From Paenibacillus sp. EZ-K15 (GTDB taxonomy: Bacteria; Bacillota; Bacilli; Paenibacillales; Paenibacillaceae), in assembly GCF_002573715.1 (NCBI RefSeq), contig NZ_PDHM01000012.1, positions 497,368 to 561,367 of the forward strand: DNA of 64,000 nt, in the 5' to 3' direction. Made by a program: the position numbers and the translations under genes. Numbering within the stretch: position 1 is the stretch's first letter; every line of letters starts with the position of its first letter. This document shows positions 8,319 through 16,971 of this stretch, piece by piece. The notes under the pieces were generated by a model. The model searched no databases and was not told the DNA's origin. It was given only the letters and a program-made list of their open reading frames with translations.

Positions 8319-9680
8319 TTATTTCACCGTTTTATTATAGGTTTCGATCTTGGAGCTAATCTCCTGGGCGGCTTTGTCCAGTGCTTCCTGCGCCGTTTTT
8401 TTGCCGTTCAGCACTTCTTCGATTGCTGTTTCCGTCAGCTGGCGGGCTTCAGGGAATACGCCCATGACAGCGCCCTGTGTTGCCAGATTGGCTTTCGTTT
8501 GATGCAATTGGTCCACGGCCGTCTGGAATTGCGGATATTTCTCCAGATTTTCTTTCACGAGGGCCTCTTCGTAAGCTTTTGTCGTTACTGGGAAGTAACC
8601 CGTGTTGATATGCCAGTAGGCTTGCGTTTGCGGCTCGGCCAAATATTTCATGAATTCCCAGGCTGCCTGCTGTTCTTCTTCCGATTTGTTGTTCATCAGC
8701 CACAGGCTTGCACCGCCGATAATAACGCCGCCTTCGCCGCCGTCAGCAGGCTTTGGAAGGAAAGCTGTGCCGACTTCGAATTTGCCTTCCGCTGCGCTGA
8801 CGATACCGCGGAGCGAAGCCGTGGAGTCCAGCGTCATGGCGATTTGGCCGGCTGCAAAAGCTTTTTTGGTGTCATCCGTTTTACGTCCCAGGTTCAGCAG
8901 AACTTTATCGTCCAGCATTTGCTTCCACCATTCCAGCGTCTTCACGGCAGCGCCGTTGTTGACTTGCGAAGCGGTTGCCGGGGAAGTGCGGCCGTTGCCG
9001 TTGTTCAGCAGCTCAACGCCTTGGTTCGCAAGGAATTGCTCCATGAACCAGCCGTAGATCGCAAAGGATGCGCCGGCTTGGCCGCCTTTCGTTAGCGCCT
9101 TGGCCGCTTCGGCTACCTCTTCGTAGGTTTTTGGAGGATTTTCCGGATCCAGTCCGGCCGCTTTAAAGGCATCCTTGTTGTAGTAAAGGATCGGGTTGGA
9201 GGAGTTAAATGGCATCGAATACAATTGGTTGTCGAATGTATAGTAATTTTTAATATTCGGTTCCAAGGAGGAAATGTCGTATGCTTCAGCATCCATGAAG
9301 TCCTGAACCGGACGGATCGCCTTGGTGTCCATCATGAAACGACTGCCGATTTCGTACACCTGAATCATGGTCGGGCCGCTGTTCGATCCCAAGGAAGCCT
9401 TCAGCTTGTTCAAGCTTTCATCGTACGTTCCTTGAAACACGCCCTCTACCTGAATATCCTTGTGGGCCGCATTAAAATCGGAGATCAGCTTGTCCGCGAC
9501 GGTCCCGAGCTCACCGCTCATGGAATGCCACCATACGACCTTAACAGGTTCTTTGGCCGGTTCGCTGCCGGCGGCAACGGTCGTTTCTCCAGCGGCTGGC
9601 GTATTGCTGCAAGCGGCGCTGATCAGCATGAAGCAGGAAAGCAGGAGCAGCGCGAAGGACCTTTTACCAAAACGTTTCAT
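8319..9680 (-). CDS. UgpB-like ABC transporter substrate-binding lipoprotein
   Basis: A 453-residue extracellular solute-binding protein (family 1) with signal peptide and lipobox SAACS at residues ~22-26. VVWWHSMSGELG, the stretch IQVYEIGSRFMMDTKAIRPV and MPFNSSNPILYYNKDAFKAA closely follow the UgpB pattern, so glycerol-3-phosphate or a glycerophosphodiester is the likeliest ligand, with other carbohydrates possible. AGGGAGAG precedes the ATG. It is the last gene of a permease-permease-binding protein operon. The ATPase is not encoded here, as is usual for CUT1 systems sharing an MsmX-type ATPase. Confidence 0.86.
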   Translation of the reverse strand: MKRFGKRSFALLLLSCFMLISAACSNTPAAGETTVAAGSEPAKEPVKVVWWHSMSGELGTVADKLISDFNAAHKDIQVEGVFQGTYDESLNKLKASLGSNSGPTMIQVYEIGSRFMMDTKAIRPVQDFMDAEAYDISSLEPNIKNYYTFDNQLYSMPFNSSNPILYYNKDAFKAAGLDPENPPKTYEEVAEAAKALTKGGQAGASFAIYGWFMEQFLANQGVELLNNGNGRTSPATASQVNNGAAVKTLEWWKQMLDDKVLLNLGRKTDDTKKAFAAGQIAMTLDSTASLRGIVSAAEGKFEVGTAFLPKPADGGEGGVIIGGASLWLMNNKSEEEQQAAWEFMKYLAEPQTQAYWHINTGYFPVTTKAYEEALVKENLEKYPQFQTAVDQLHQTKANLATQGAVMGVFPEARQLTETAIEEVLNGKKTAQEALDKAAQEISSKIETYNKTVK

Positions 9681-9804
9681 GATCGGTTAATCTCTCCCTT
9701 TTTGAAAATAAAGTATGGTTTGATCTATCAGAAATTGCGCGGCCCGTTTCTTATCGATAACCGGCACGCAAGGCTGATTCATTATAGTCCGACTAATATG
9801 GCGA

Positions 9805-10629
9805 TTAGCCCTTCAACGCGCCTGCCGTGATGCCGCGGACAAGCGGCTTCAAACCGAGTGCAAGCAGCAGCAGGGAAGGAAGCAGCAGAAGGAGTACGCC
9901 GGACAGAATCAAATTCCACGAATTCATTTCTTCGAACTGCAGCATGCCAATCCCGATCTGAACGGTACGCATCTCTACGCGGTTGGTGGTCAAGAGCGGC
10001 CACAGGTACATGTTCCAATTGTTCAGGAACGAGTACACGCCCAGCGTGGCAATTCCAGGTACGGATAACGGCACCACCATGCTCAGAAAAATCCGGACAT
10101 GGCCGCAGCCGTCCACGCGGGCCGCTTCAAACAGCTCCTTCGGCAGCTGCAGAAAGGCTTGTCTGAGCAGGAAGGTTCCGAAGGCGGTTGCCAGAAATGG
10201 AACGATAAGCCCTTGGTAGGTATCGAGCCAATTCAAGCTTTTGACCGTCAGATAGTTCGGGATCATGATCACTTCCCACGGGATCATCATGGTGGCGAGA
10301 AAGAGGCTGAACAGCAGTGTTTTTCCCGGGAACCGGAGGAAGGCAAAGGCGTATGCCGCCAGGCTTGCGGTCACGATCTGCCCGACCATGATGGCAATGG
10401 AGACGACCAGGCTGTTTCCGATAAAGGTAAGGACAGGGATCGTATCGATCACCTTGGCGAAATTGGACAGATTGATGGTTTCCGGAAGCAGAGGCGGAGG
10501 ATAAACGGCCGATTCAGCCTCGCTCATAAGCGATGTCGACAAGGTGTATAGAAGCGGAAAGGCAACGACCAGCGAACAGAGCAGCAGCGCGAAGTAGATG
10601 AAGCTTTTGGGCATGAGACGCATGTTCAT
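9805..10629 (-). CDS. UgpE-like ABC transporter permease
   Basis: A 274-residue inner-membrane permease of the MalG type with six predicted membrane segments. The EAA loop reads LPKELFEAARVDGCGHVRIF, the contact site for the ATPase. The ATG at 10629 overlaps the TGA of the upstream permease by four bases (ATGA), so translation is coupled. It pairs with the UgpA-like permease to form the channel for the UgpB-like binding protein encoded 124 bp downstream. Confidence 0.88.
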   Translation of the reverse strand: MNMRLMPKSFIYFALLLCSLVVAFPLLYTLSTSLMSEAESAVYPPPLLPETINLSNFAKVIDTIPVLTFIGNSLVVSIAIMVGQIVTASLAAYAFAFLRFPGKTLLFSLFLATMMIPWEVIMIPNYLTVKSLNWLDTYQGLIVPFLATAFGTFLLRQAFLQLPKELFEAARVDGCGHVRIFLSMVVPLSVPGIATLGVYSFLNNWNMYLWPLLTTNRVEMRTVQIGIGMLQFEEMNSWNLILSGVLLLLLPSLLLLALGLKPLVRGITAGALKG

Positions 10630-11606
10630 TGGTAATGCACCTTCTTCTCCACGAATTTAAATTGAAAGACGGTCAGCAGCAGAATGATCGCAAACAGGAT
10701 GAGTGCTTGCGCACTGCCGATACCGAAGCGGAAGTTGACGAATGCATCCTGATAGATATTGAACACGATAACGTTGGTGCTGTTCATCGGACCTCCCTTG
10801 GTCAGGATGTTGATCTGTCCAAACGCTTGGAAGGCGCCAATAACTGACACGACGGATGTGAAGAATAACGTAGGGGAGATCAGCGGCATCGTAATCCGGA
10901 AGAAGGTTCTTAACGGACCGGAGCCGTCAATCTTGGTGCTGTCGTAGATATCCTCGGATACGCCCTGCATGCCGCTCAGCATCAGGATGTAATTAAACCC
11001 AAGATTCATCCAGACTGTCATAATGGCAACGGAGATCATGGCCCATTTCGGATCGGTCAGCCATTGGATGGGCTGCGTGCCGAGTTGCGACAGGAAATAA
11101 TTCAGCATGCCCATAGTCGGATGGTAGAGGATCATCCAGATCATCGAGCCGGTACCGACGGACACGGCCATGGGCAGCGAGAATATAAAACGGAATATTT
11201 TCATGCCTTTCAGTTTATTGTGCGTCAGGGCTGCGAGCAGTATGGCGGCTGCCATGCCGGTCGGGACCGTCAGTACGATAAACAGCAGTGTGTTGCCGAA
11301 ACTGGTATAAAACATCTCGGAGGCTAGTATCTCCTTGAAATTATCGAACCCTACGAATTCGGCTACCCGGCCTTGAGGATCGGTCAGGAACAAGCTCAGA
11401 TAGACGGATTTGAGCAGCGGATAAAACAGAAACAGACCGAAAATGAGCAGCGAAGGTGCTAGACATGCATAAGCGAGCATGATTTCCCTGCGTCTTGTTT
11501 TCTTGATAGAGATCGGTTTCGCCGCTGTTGAAGGCTCAGCTTCGCTGACCGGCGGTGTCAGAGAATGACCCGGAGAAGGAAGCATAAATTCTTTTTCCAT
11601 AATCAT
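10626..11606 (-). CDS. UgpA-like ABC transporter permease
   Basis: A 326-residue MalF-type permease. After a ~45-residue cytoplasmic N-terminus (Pro/Ser-rich, then KKTRRRE) come six membrane segments; the EAA-like loop is SEDIYDSTKIDGSGPLRTFF. The ATG at 11606 is chosen for GTGAGGT just upstream; the open frame runs 41 codons further without a site. It is the first gene of the UgpA-E-B-like operon. No regulator is adjacent; upstream lies only the remnant of another sugar-binding protein, so this locus may have been rearranged. Confidence 0.88.
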   Translation of the reverse strand: MIMEKEFMLPSPGHSLTPPVSEAEPSTAAKPISIKKTRRREIMLAYACLAPSLLIFGLFLFYPLLKSVYLSLFLTDPQGRVAEFVGFDNFKEILASEMFYTSFGNTLLFIVLTVPTGMAAAILLAALTHNKLKGMKIFRFIFSLPMAVSVGTGSMIWMILYHPTMGMLNYFLSQLGTQPIQWLTDPKWAMISVAIMTVWMNLGFNYILMLSGMQGVSEDIYDSTKIDGSGPLRTFFRITMPLISPTLFFTSVVSVIGAFQAFGQINILTKGGPMNSTNVIVFNIYQDAFVNFRFGIGSAQALILFAIILLLTVFQFKFVEKKVHYQ

Positions 11607-11709
11607 GTTTACCTCACTTTCCTGCTTGGCCTTACAGGTATTGAGTATAGGAGCCGGATGTAAACTCCAGTAAAGGTTTTTGTAAGAATACCGTAATTTA
11701 TTGCTGGGC

Positions 11710-11862
11710 ATGTTAGTTACTGCCGGCAACCTGACGGCTACCGTAGCCCAGCAGCCGGAGCTGATCGGTCAGCTTGCCGTCGGGGCAGCCAAAGACGTGC
11801 TCCAGGGCAAAGAGGTGGAAGAGAATATCGCCGCACCATTGAAATTGGTGGTGAAGGAGTAA
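11710..11862 (+). pseudogene. C-terminal remnant of an RbsB-type sugar-binding protein
   Basis: This 50-codon frame encodes NLTATVAQQPELIGQLAVGA followed by KDVLQGKEVEENIAAP and LKLVVKE, which matches the extreme C-terminus of periplasmic-binding-protein-like sugar receptors (compare the EGNLTASVEQQPGKIG region of ribose-binding proteins, recalled from the family). The preceding ~250 residues and any signal peptide are absent, and no ribosome binding site stands before the fortuitous ATG. It keeps its own terminator. It lies head-to-head with the UgpA-like gene and is best read as the scar of a deletion that removed most of an older sugar ABC operon. Confidence 0.72.
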
Positions 11863-11878
11863 TCTAGCATGATTTAGA

Positions 11879-11919
11879 AGCGTTACCTTTTGCGATAGTA
11901 GCAGGGTAACGCTTTTTTT
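11879..11919 (+). terminator. Terminator of the lost binding-protein gene
   Basis: AGCGTTACC (11879-11887) and GGTAACGCT (11905-11913) form a 9-bp stem followed by seven T residues, 17 bases after the remnant's stop codon. Confidence 0.87.
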
Positions 11920-12084
11920 CCGGGAAATATATTGATCATTTCTTACAGGATGCGAAGTAACTCACAGCCTTGCGATAACGGCGGGAATACAATATCGTTA
12001 AAAGAGGACAGTTATTTCGCATATTATATTATAATGGATGTGTATGCGGTTACTTCTTAGATGTGATAAAGGAGCTATGTGACT

Positions 12085-13161
12085 ATGATGATGGAGAAAA
12101 GAAAACATGCAATCGTGATCGTAGGTTATGGCGGAATGGGCAGCTACCATGCCAAGCTGATTAAGGACAATGCATTTCTTGAGGTTACGGGAACCTACGA
12201 TATTTTGGAAGATCGCCGGGAGGTATCCCAGCAAGACGGGTATCCTGCCTACGAAAGCTATGAACAGGTACTAAACGATGCTGCGGTTGACGTGGTGCTC
12301 ATTGCAACGCCTAATGACGTGCACAAGGAACTGGCGCTTCAGGCATTTAAAGCCGGTAAGCATGTCATCTGCGAGAAGCCGGTAACATTGTCCGTCAGTG
12401 ACTTCAAAGAGATGGTGGCTGCGGCCGATGCTGCTGGCCGGGTACTGATGGTTCACCAGAACCGCCGCTGGGACGAGGATTTCCTGACCATTAAACAAAT
12501 GTACAATGAGAAAACGATAGGCGACCTGTTCCGAATTGAATCCAGGGTGCACGGGGCGAATGGCATACCGGGCGACTGGCGTCATCTGGAAGCCCACGGT
12601 GGCGGCATGCTGCTGGACTGGGGCGTGCATCTTCTTGACCAGGTCCTGTTCATGGTAGACAGCCGAATGACCAGCCTGAGCAGTCGCTTGAGCTTTATTC
12701 TCGGTGATGAGGTCGATGACGGTTTTGAATCGACCATTGAATTTGAGAACGGCGTATCCGTTCTGATTGAAGTGGGAACGACCAATTTCATAACGCTGCC
12801 TCGCTGGTACGTCAAAGGAACCGAGGGAACCGGTATTATTGAGGACTGGTCGTTAAACGGAAGAGTCGTTACCCGGAACCAGGATGCCGTGAAGGTGGAG
12901 CCGAAGCCGATTCAAGCCGGGGTAGGCTTGACCAAAACGATGGCCCCTCCTTCCGAAGAAGCTACCATTACTGGAGCACTGCCAGAGCCATACCGTCAAT
13001 CCAGCAGCTTCTTCGATAACTTTGCGGCCGTGATCCAAGGCGAGGCAGAACCGATTGTGAAGAACGAGGAAGTGCTGCGCGTCCTGAACCTGATCGAAGC
13101 GGTGTTTGAATCGGCCCGAACAGGGGAAACGCTGAAGGATTTCGATATTTACCCTGCGTAA
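12085..13161 (+). CDS. Gfo/Idh/MocA family oxidoreductase
   Basis: About 358 residues. It has an N-terminal Rossmann fold (VIVGYGGMGSYHAKL), then VDVVLIATPNDVHKELALQA and HVICEKPVTLSV, with the EKP motif of this family, and a C-terminal substrate domain (GGGMLLDWGVHLLDQ with the catalytic-region His). Members oxidise or isomerise sugars, inositols or their derivatives with NAD(P). Start: AAGGAG lies 11 bases before this ATG and 5 bases before an in-frame GTG at 12079, so either is possible. It converges on the YesN regulator of a sugar ABC transporter, and probably processes an imported sugar. Confidence 0.9.
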   Translation: MMMEKRKHAIVIVGYGGMGSYHAKLIKDNAFLEVTGTYDILEDRREVSQQDGYPAYESYEQVLNDAAVDVVLIATPNDVHKELALQAFKAGKHVICEKPVTLSVSDFKEMVAAADAAGRVLMVHQNRRWDEDFLTIKQMYNEKTIGDLFRIESRVHGANGIPGDWRHLEAHGGGMLLDWGVHLLDQVLFMVDSRMTSLSSRLSFILGDEVDDGFESTIEFENGVSVLIEVGTTNFITLPRWYVKGTEGTGIIEDWSLNGRVVTRNQDAVKVEPKPIQAGVGLTKTMAPPSEEATITGALPEPYRQSSSFFDNFAAVIQGEAEPIVKNEEVLRVLNLIEAVFESARTGETLKDFDIYPA

Positions 13162-13193
13162 TCTATACAGATTAGCACTCATTATGATCATAG

Positions 13194-13245
13194 AAAAAGT
13201 ACCGCGGCTGCCAAGCAAATTAGGCTTGAGGCTGCGGTACTTTTT
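13194..13245. terminator. Bidirectional terminator between oxidoreductase and YesN
   Basis: AAAAAGTACCGC (13194-13205) pairs with GCGGTACTTTTT (13234-13245); the symmetric A and T tails let it act for both convergent genes. Confidence 0.83.
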
Positions 13246-13301
13246 ATTTTTCATATTGTGGTTGCTGACAGCAAGTCTCGAAACTCGTCGAAAGTGTGAT
13301 G

Positions 13302-14924
13302 TTATTTCGCATGATCAACCTTGCCGCTGCTCCCGCTTTGCAGCACCCGCCTGTAGTCACTGGGCGACCAGCCCGTATCCTGCTTGAACAGCTTTGAGAA
13401 ATAGGAATAGTTGGCGTACCCCACCTTTGCCGCAATCTGGTACACCGACAATGGAGTCGATTCCAGCAGATGCTTGGCCGCCTTGATGCGGGACTGAATG
13501 ATGTAAGTCCCCAAAGAGACGCCTGTCTCTTTCTTGAACACGCGGGCCAAATAATCCGGGTTGAGATAGACGATTTCCGCCAGGCTCGTTCGCGTCAGCT
13601 CATCCCCGTAATGGCCCCCAATATAATGCTTGATCTCCTCCACCACGGTATGCGAATGGTCGGCGTAGGCATGATATTCTGCTGCCGTGCTGACGAGATA
13701 TTCCGTATATTTCTCCATATCTTCAATCGAGTTCAAGGATTGCAGGAACAGCTGGTCATTGGTTTTGCCGGTATACAGCTTATGAGCCTGGATCTCTTTG
13801 CCCTTCAGATAAGAATACACCAGCTGCACGATATCCAAGCGGAATAATCGCAGCACCGAAGCATTGTAGACGCCATTCTTGGCTAGGTTTTGCAAGTATT
13901 TGCGGGTTTCTGCCAGAAACCCAGCCGGATTGTTCCCGCTGAGAAGGACTTCCCAGTCTTGCAGCGGGGGAGGGGTGTACGTGGCTTCTTGCAGGGAATG
14001 GCGCTCCAGAAAAACAATCTGATTCCGCTTTTTGATCATATCCTCATTCATTTGCAGCAGCATCCGAATGGACTTATTGATCTCCTCCAACGCCACCGAA
14101 ATCGATATGCTGCAGGAAGCATCGCTTCGGAGAAATTGATTGGCTTTTTCAATGAACGACGTGCAGATGTATTCCATGACGCGGGAGTCAGGAGGATGAT
14201 TCCATTTCAGCATGACCATCCAATTGTAATCCTTATATTCCATAGCGGCTTCAACCGTGAAAAGCGGGTCCTGGAACAATTCGGACAGCACGTTGAGAAA
14301 CGCATAATCAAACAGGTCTTTGTCTTCTTTACCCAAACTTTGATCATGCGGAAAAATAGTGATGAGCACAGGAAGAAATAGATCCGACATCTCATAGGAG
14401 AGTTTCTGTTCCGTGATATATCCTGCGATGGCGGCCCGGTCCGAAGAAGCTTTCCTTTCTTTTATCAGCTTGCTCCAAAAATGCTCCTGGAGCTTTTTTT
14501 GATTTTTTTTCCACAGCTGTCCGTCCTGTATCGCTTCCTGATCGCTTTGCTGTTCCTTTGCTTTATAGGCGGCCTTGGAGATGATGAGGCTAAGCTTATC
14601 GAATTCAATCGGCTTTAGAAAATAGTCAAAGCTTTGCAGCTCAATGGCTTTCTGCGCATAGTTGAAATCAGCGTAATTCGTCAGAAATATCGTCTGAATG
14701 CCGTATTGTTCCTCGCGTATCCAGGCGAGAAGCTCGAGTCCGCTGCCTTGCGGCATTTCGATATCGCAGATGAGGATCTGGACCGAATGCTGCTGCAGTA
14801 TATCCCTTGCCTGCGCAACGCTGTAAGCGGTATGGACCTGTTCGATCGAAAGTGCCTTCCAATCGATTTTCTTCTCCAGTGCGGCCACGACAAAATAATC
14901 ATCATCAACTAGCAATACGTTCAT
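13302..14924 (-). CDS. YesN-type response regulator (REC plus AraC HTH)
   Basis: 540 residues. The N-terminal receiver domain has VDDDYF, the phospho-acceptor Asp in QILICDIEMPQGSG, TIFLTNYADF and the Lys of FLKPIEF. A ~270-residue middle region without clear motifs follows. The C-terminal AraC DNA-binding domain has two HTH units (LAEIVYLNPDYLARVFKKET and VYQIAAKVGYANYSYFSKLF). The ATG at 14924 overlaps the kinase TGA by four bases and has GGAGAGGAG upstream. It is the cognate regulator of the YesM-like kinase and probably activates the divergent transporter, where four phased repeats are found. Confidence 0.93.
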   Translation of the reverse strand: MNVLLVDDDYFVVAALEKKIDWKALSIEQVHTAYSVAQARDILQQHSVQILICDIEMPQGSGLELLAWIREEQYGIQTIFLTNYADFNYAQKAIELQSFDYFLKPIEFDKLSLIISKAAYKAKEQQSDQEAIQDGQLWKKNQKKLQEHFWSKLIKERKASSDRAAIAGYITEQKLSYEMSDLFLPVLITIFPHDQSLGKEDKDLFDYAFLNVLSELFQDPLFTVEAAMEYKDYNWMVMLKWNHPPDSRVMEYICTSFIEKANQFLRSDASCSISISVALEEINKSIRMLLQMNEDMIKKRNQIVFLERHSLQEATYTPPPLQDWEVLLSGNNPAGFLAETRKYLQNLAKNGVYNASVLRLFRLDIVQLVYSYLKGKEIQAHKLYTGKTNDQLFLQSLNSIEDMEKYTEYLVSTAAEYHAYADHSHTVVEEIKHYIGGHYGDELTRTSLAEIVYLNPDYLARVFKKETGVSLGTYIIQSRIKAAKHLLESTPLSVYQIAAKVGYANYSYFSKLFKQDTGWSPSDYRRVLQSGSSGKVDHAK

Positions 14925-16657
14925 TGAATTTCTCCTCTCCGTTCCTGCACGGGTTGTGGAAGCGTTAATCTGACGCAAGCGCCGCCCTCTTCCGGGTTCG
15001 AAAATTCCACATGCGCCCGGCGATGATAGAGCAGCTCCAGCCGCTGAAGGGTGTTCATGATCCCGATGTGTTTTCCTTCGCTTTGATCGAGTGGTTTGCG
15101 AGCTGCCAATTTGTCCAATACTTCTGCGGGAAACCCGGGTCCGGTATCGGATATCCGGATGACCATGTAAGTTTTATCCCCCTCCATCCGTAGGCTAACG
15201 TCCAATCGAATTTGCAGCTCATGATCTCGGGATACGGCGTATTTCACCGCGTTTTCGATAAAGGTCTGGAGCACGAGTGGTGGAATGGTGAGACCGGTCA
15301 ACTCCTCTTCAAAATCAATACGATAAGAAAAGGCATCGCGATAACGGTGCTTCTGAATCTCCAAGTAAATCCGGACATGCTCGATTTCGTCTTCCAGCCG
15401 TACGACATTATCTCCGCTTTGAAAGATGTAACGAAAGTATTTGGACGTGGACAGCGACATATATTCGATTTCCTTAAACATCTGCATTTGCGCCATGCTG
15501 TAGATGTTCGTCAAGCAGTTCAGGAAAAAATGGGGGTTGATCTGCAGCTTCATATAATCCAGCTGGATTCTCTGTTTATCCAGCTGCTGCTCGTAAATAT
15601 CGATTTTAAACTTCTTGATCTGTTCGATCAGATGTTTGAATTGGGAGTTGACCTGCTCGAGCTCGATGATCTCGCTGCTCATGAAATCCAGATTCTCGCT
15701 ATCCTCATGGATGCGCCTTACGTTTTCCGAGAAATTCTGAATCGGCTTTAACACCTTCTTCTTGAAATACAGCATAACCACGCTGAGCGTGCACGTCAGT
15801 ATAACAAACAGCAGCATAATGAGGAGCTGGGCGATCATAATGGTCTCAAATATGCCGAACTGGATGACCAGCTGCACGTTGAAGGAGGCGTTCGAGAATC
15901 CCTCAGTGACCGTTGTCCGGGGCTGTGACAGACTAAAGGGGGAGGCCTTGGCAGCTTCGATCTTGGCTCCCGGCTCGCCGATAACGGCGCTCGAAAGGGC
16001 TGCCCCTTGATGATCCACCAGAGAGACGTAACCATCCTGGCCCAAATCCAGCTGCTGGAGCGGCCGGATCAGATCGTCAGCGGAGATGAGACAGATCAGA
16101 TACCGGTTGTGGTAAGGAACGATGTTGATGATGTAATGCGTGTTCTGAACAAGGATCGGATTCCAGTTGGAGTAGAACGTTTCGTATACGTTTTTGGAAT
16201 CCGTGAGGGAGACGATCTGTTGCTTGAGTTCCAGGAACTCTGTATATGACAGGGACATGGGTGCATAGTTCTGAAAAAAATCCTGTTCCTTTAAATAGAA
16301 GAAGAAGTTGTATTCCTGGCCGTAGTTTTTTTGAAGCTCGTTAAACCGTTTATGCACTCTTTCGCTTGACTTGATGTAATCCACGTAATCGGTGCCGGGG
16401 GTATCCATGATCTTAACGCTCTCATCATTCGCCAGTGTCCAGCCCATATAGTGGTTGATGTAGGAGAAGTCATGATTGATCTGCCTGATGTACAGATTCG
16501 CCGTATCCTGCAGATATCGGGTCGATTGCTGCTTCACGATGAAGATGGAAGCGAAGCTGATCACGAGATCCACCACGAGGGCAAAAATCGAGATAAAGAG
16601 CATGATTTTCACATAGTGGCGGATGGGATAGGGCTTGTTATTCAGTGCTTTAACCAT
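14921..16657 (-). CDS. YesM-type sensor histidine kinase
   Basis: About 578 residues. There is a membrane segment near residues 20-45, an extracellular sensor region (dCache/TarH-like in length), a second membrane segment near residue 280, and a HAMP-like linker. The His_kinase motif QINPHFFLNCLTNIYSM contains the phosphorylated His, and the ATPase has FIENAVKYAV and DTGPGFPAEV. The ATG at 16657 has AAAGGA at a long distance (14 bases); an ATG at 16693 lacks any site. Such kinases sense oligosaccharides or the state of the adjacent ABC importer. It is translationally coupled to YesN. Confidence 0.92.
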   Translation of the reverse strand: MVKALNNKPYPIRHYVKIMLFISIFALVVDLVISFASIFIVKQQSTRYLQDTANLYIRQINHDFSYINHYMGWTLANDESVKIMDTPGTDYVDYIKSSERVHKRFNELQKNYGQEYNFFFYLKEQDFFQNYAPMSLSYTEFLELKQQIVSLTDSKNVYETFYSNWNPILVQNTHYIINIVPYHNRYLICLISADDLIRPLQQLDLGQDGYVSLVDHQGAALSSAVIGEPGAKIEAAKASPFSLSQPRTTVTEGFSNASFNVQLVIQFGIFETIMIAQLLIMLLFVILTCTLSVVMLYFKKKVLKPIQNFSENVRRIHEDSENLDFMSSEIIELEQVNSQFKHLIEQIKKFKIDIYEQQLDKQRIQLDYMKLQINPHFFLNCLTNIYSMAQMQMFKEIEYMSLSTSKYFRYIFQSGDNVVRLEDEIEHVRIYLEIQKHRYRDAFSYRIDFEEELTGLTIPPLVLQTFIENAVKYAVSRDHELQIRLDVSLRMEGDKTYMVIRISDTGPGFPAEVLDKLAARKPLDQSEGKHIGIMNTLQRLELLYHRRAHVEFSNPEEGGACVRLTLPQPVQERRGEIQ

Positions 16658-16692
16658 AGGGATACCGTGATTCCTTTCAATTCGCCTAATCA

Positions 16693-16706
16693 TGAAAGCG
16701 TTTTAA
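16693..16706 (-). promoter_or_regulatory. cre-like site (catabolite repression) before the YesM gene
   Basis: On the minus strand TTAAAACGCTTTCA matches the Bacillus CcpA cre consensus TGWAANCGNTNWCA at 13 of 14 positions. It sits about 35 bp upstream of the kinase start in the divergent promoter region, a sensible place for carbon catabolite repression of sugar uptake. Confidence 0.55.
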
Positions 16707-16776
16707 TAGTGGTACTGATCATTATAAAGGGAAAGGACGAAAAAAACAGGAGCTAACGCTCGGGCATCTTCCATAA

Positions 16777-16891
16777 AGTCCGGATACCACATCGTAAAGT
16801 CCGGATAATAGCATGCTTGTATATGGAAATCGAGGATTCCTTGAAGGGGGACAAGGCGAAGGTCCGAATAACGCATGATGAGGTCCAAATA
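16777..16891. repeat. Four direct repeats in two pairs, each with 21-bp period
   Basis: AGTCCGGATA occurs at 16777 and 16798, and AGGTCCGAATAACG / AGGTCCAAATAACG at 16860 and 16881. Within each pair the spacing is exactly 21 bp and the pairs lie 62 bp apart, about three such periods, so all copies face the same side of the helix. The array fills the 314-bp gap between YesM and the divergent transporter and ends ~80 bp before the permease start. AraC-type regulators bind direct repeats at 21-bp spacing, so these are probable YesN sites. Confidence 0.65.
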
Positions 16892-16971
16892 ACGATTCCG
16901 GGCGGAAGTATACTTGAGTTGCTTACGCGACATGCCGGATTACGACGACGCGAACAGAAAGGGGAATCGAT

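Noticed and set aside
8271..9095. 274-codon plus-strand frame opposite the UgpB-like gene
   Set aside because: Antisense shadow of a clear binding-protein gene; no ribosome binding site and Phe/Arg/Cys-rich composition typical of shadows.
16451..16756. 101-codon plus-strand frame in the YesM promoter region
   Set aside because: Mostly antisense to the YesM coding sequence and overlapping the promoter, with no start signal.
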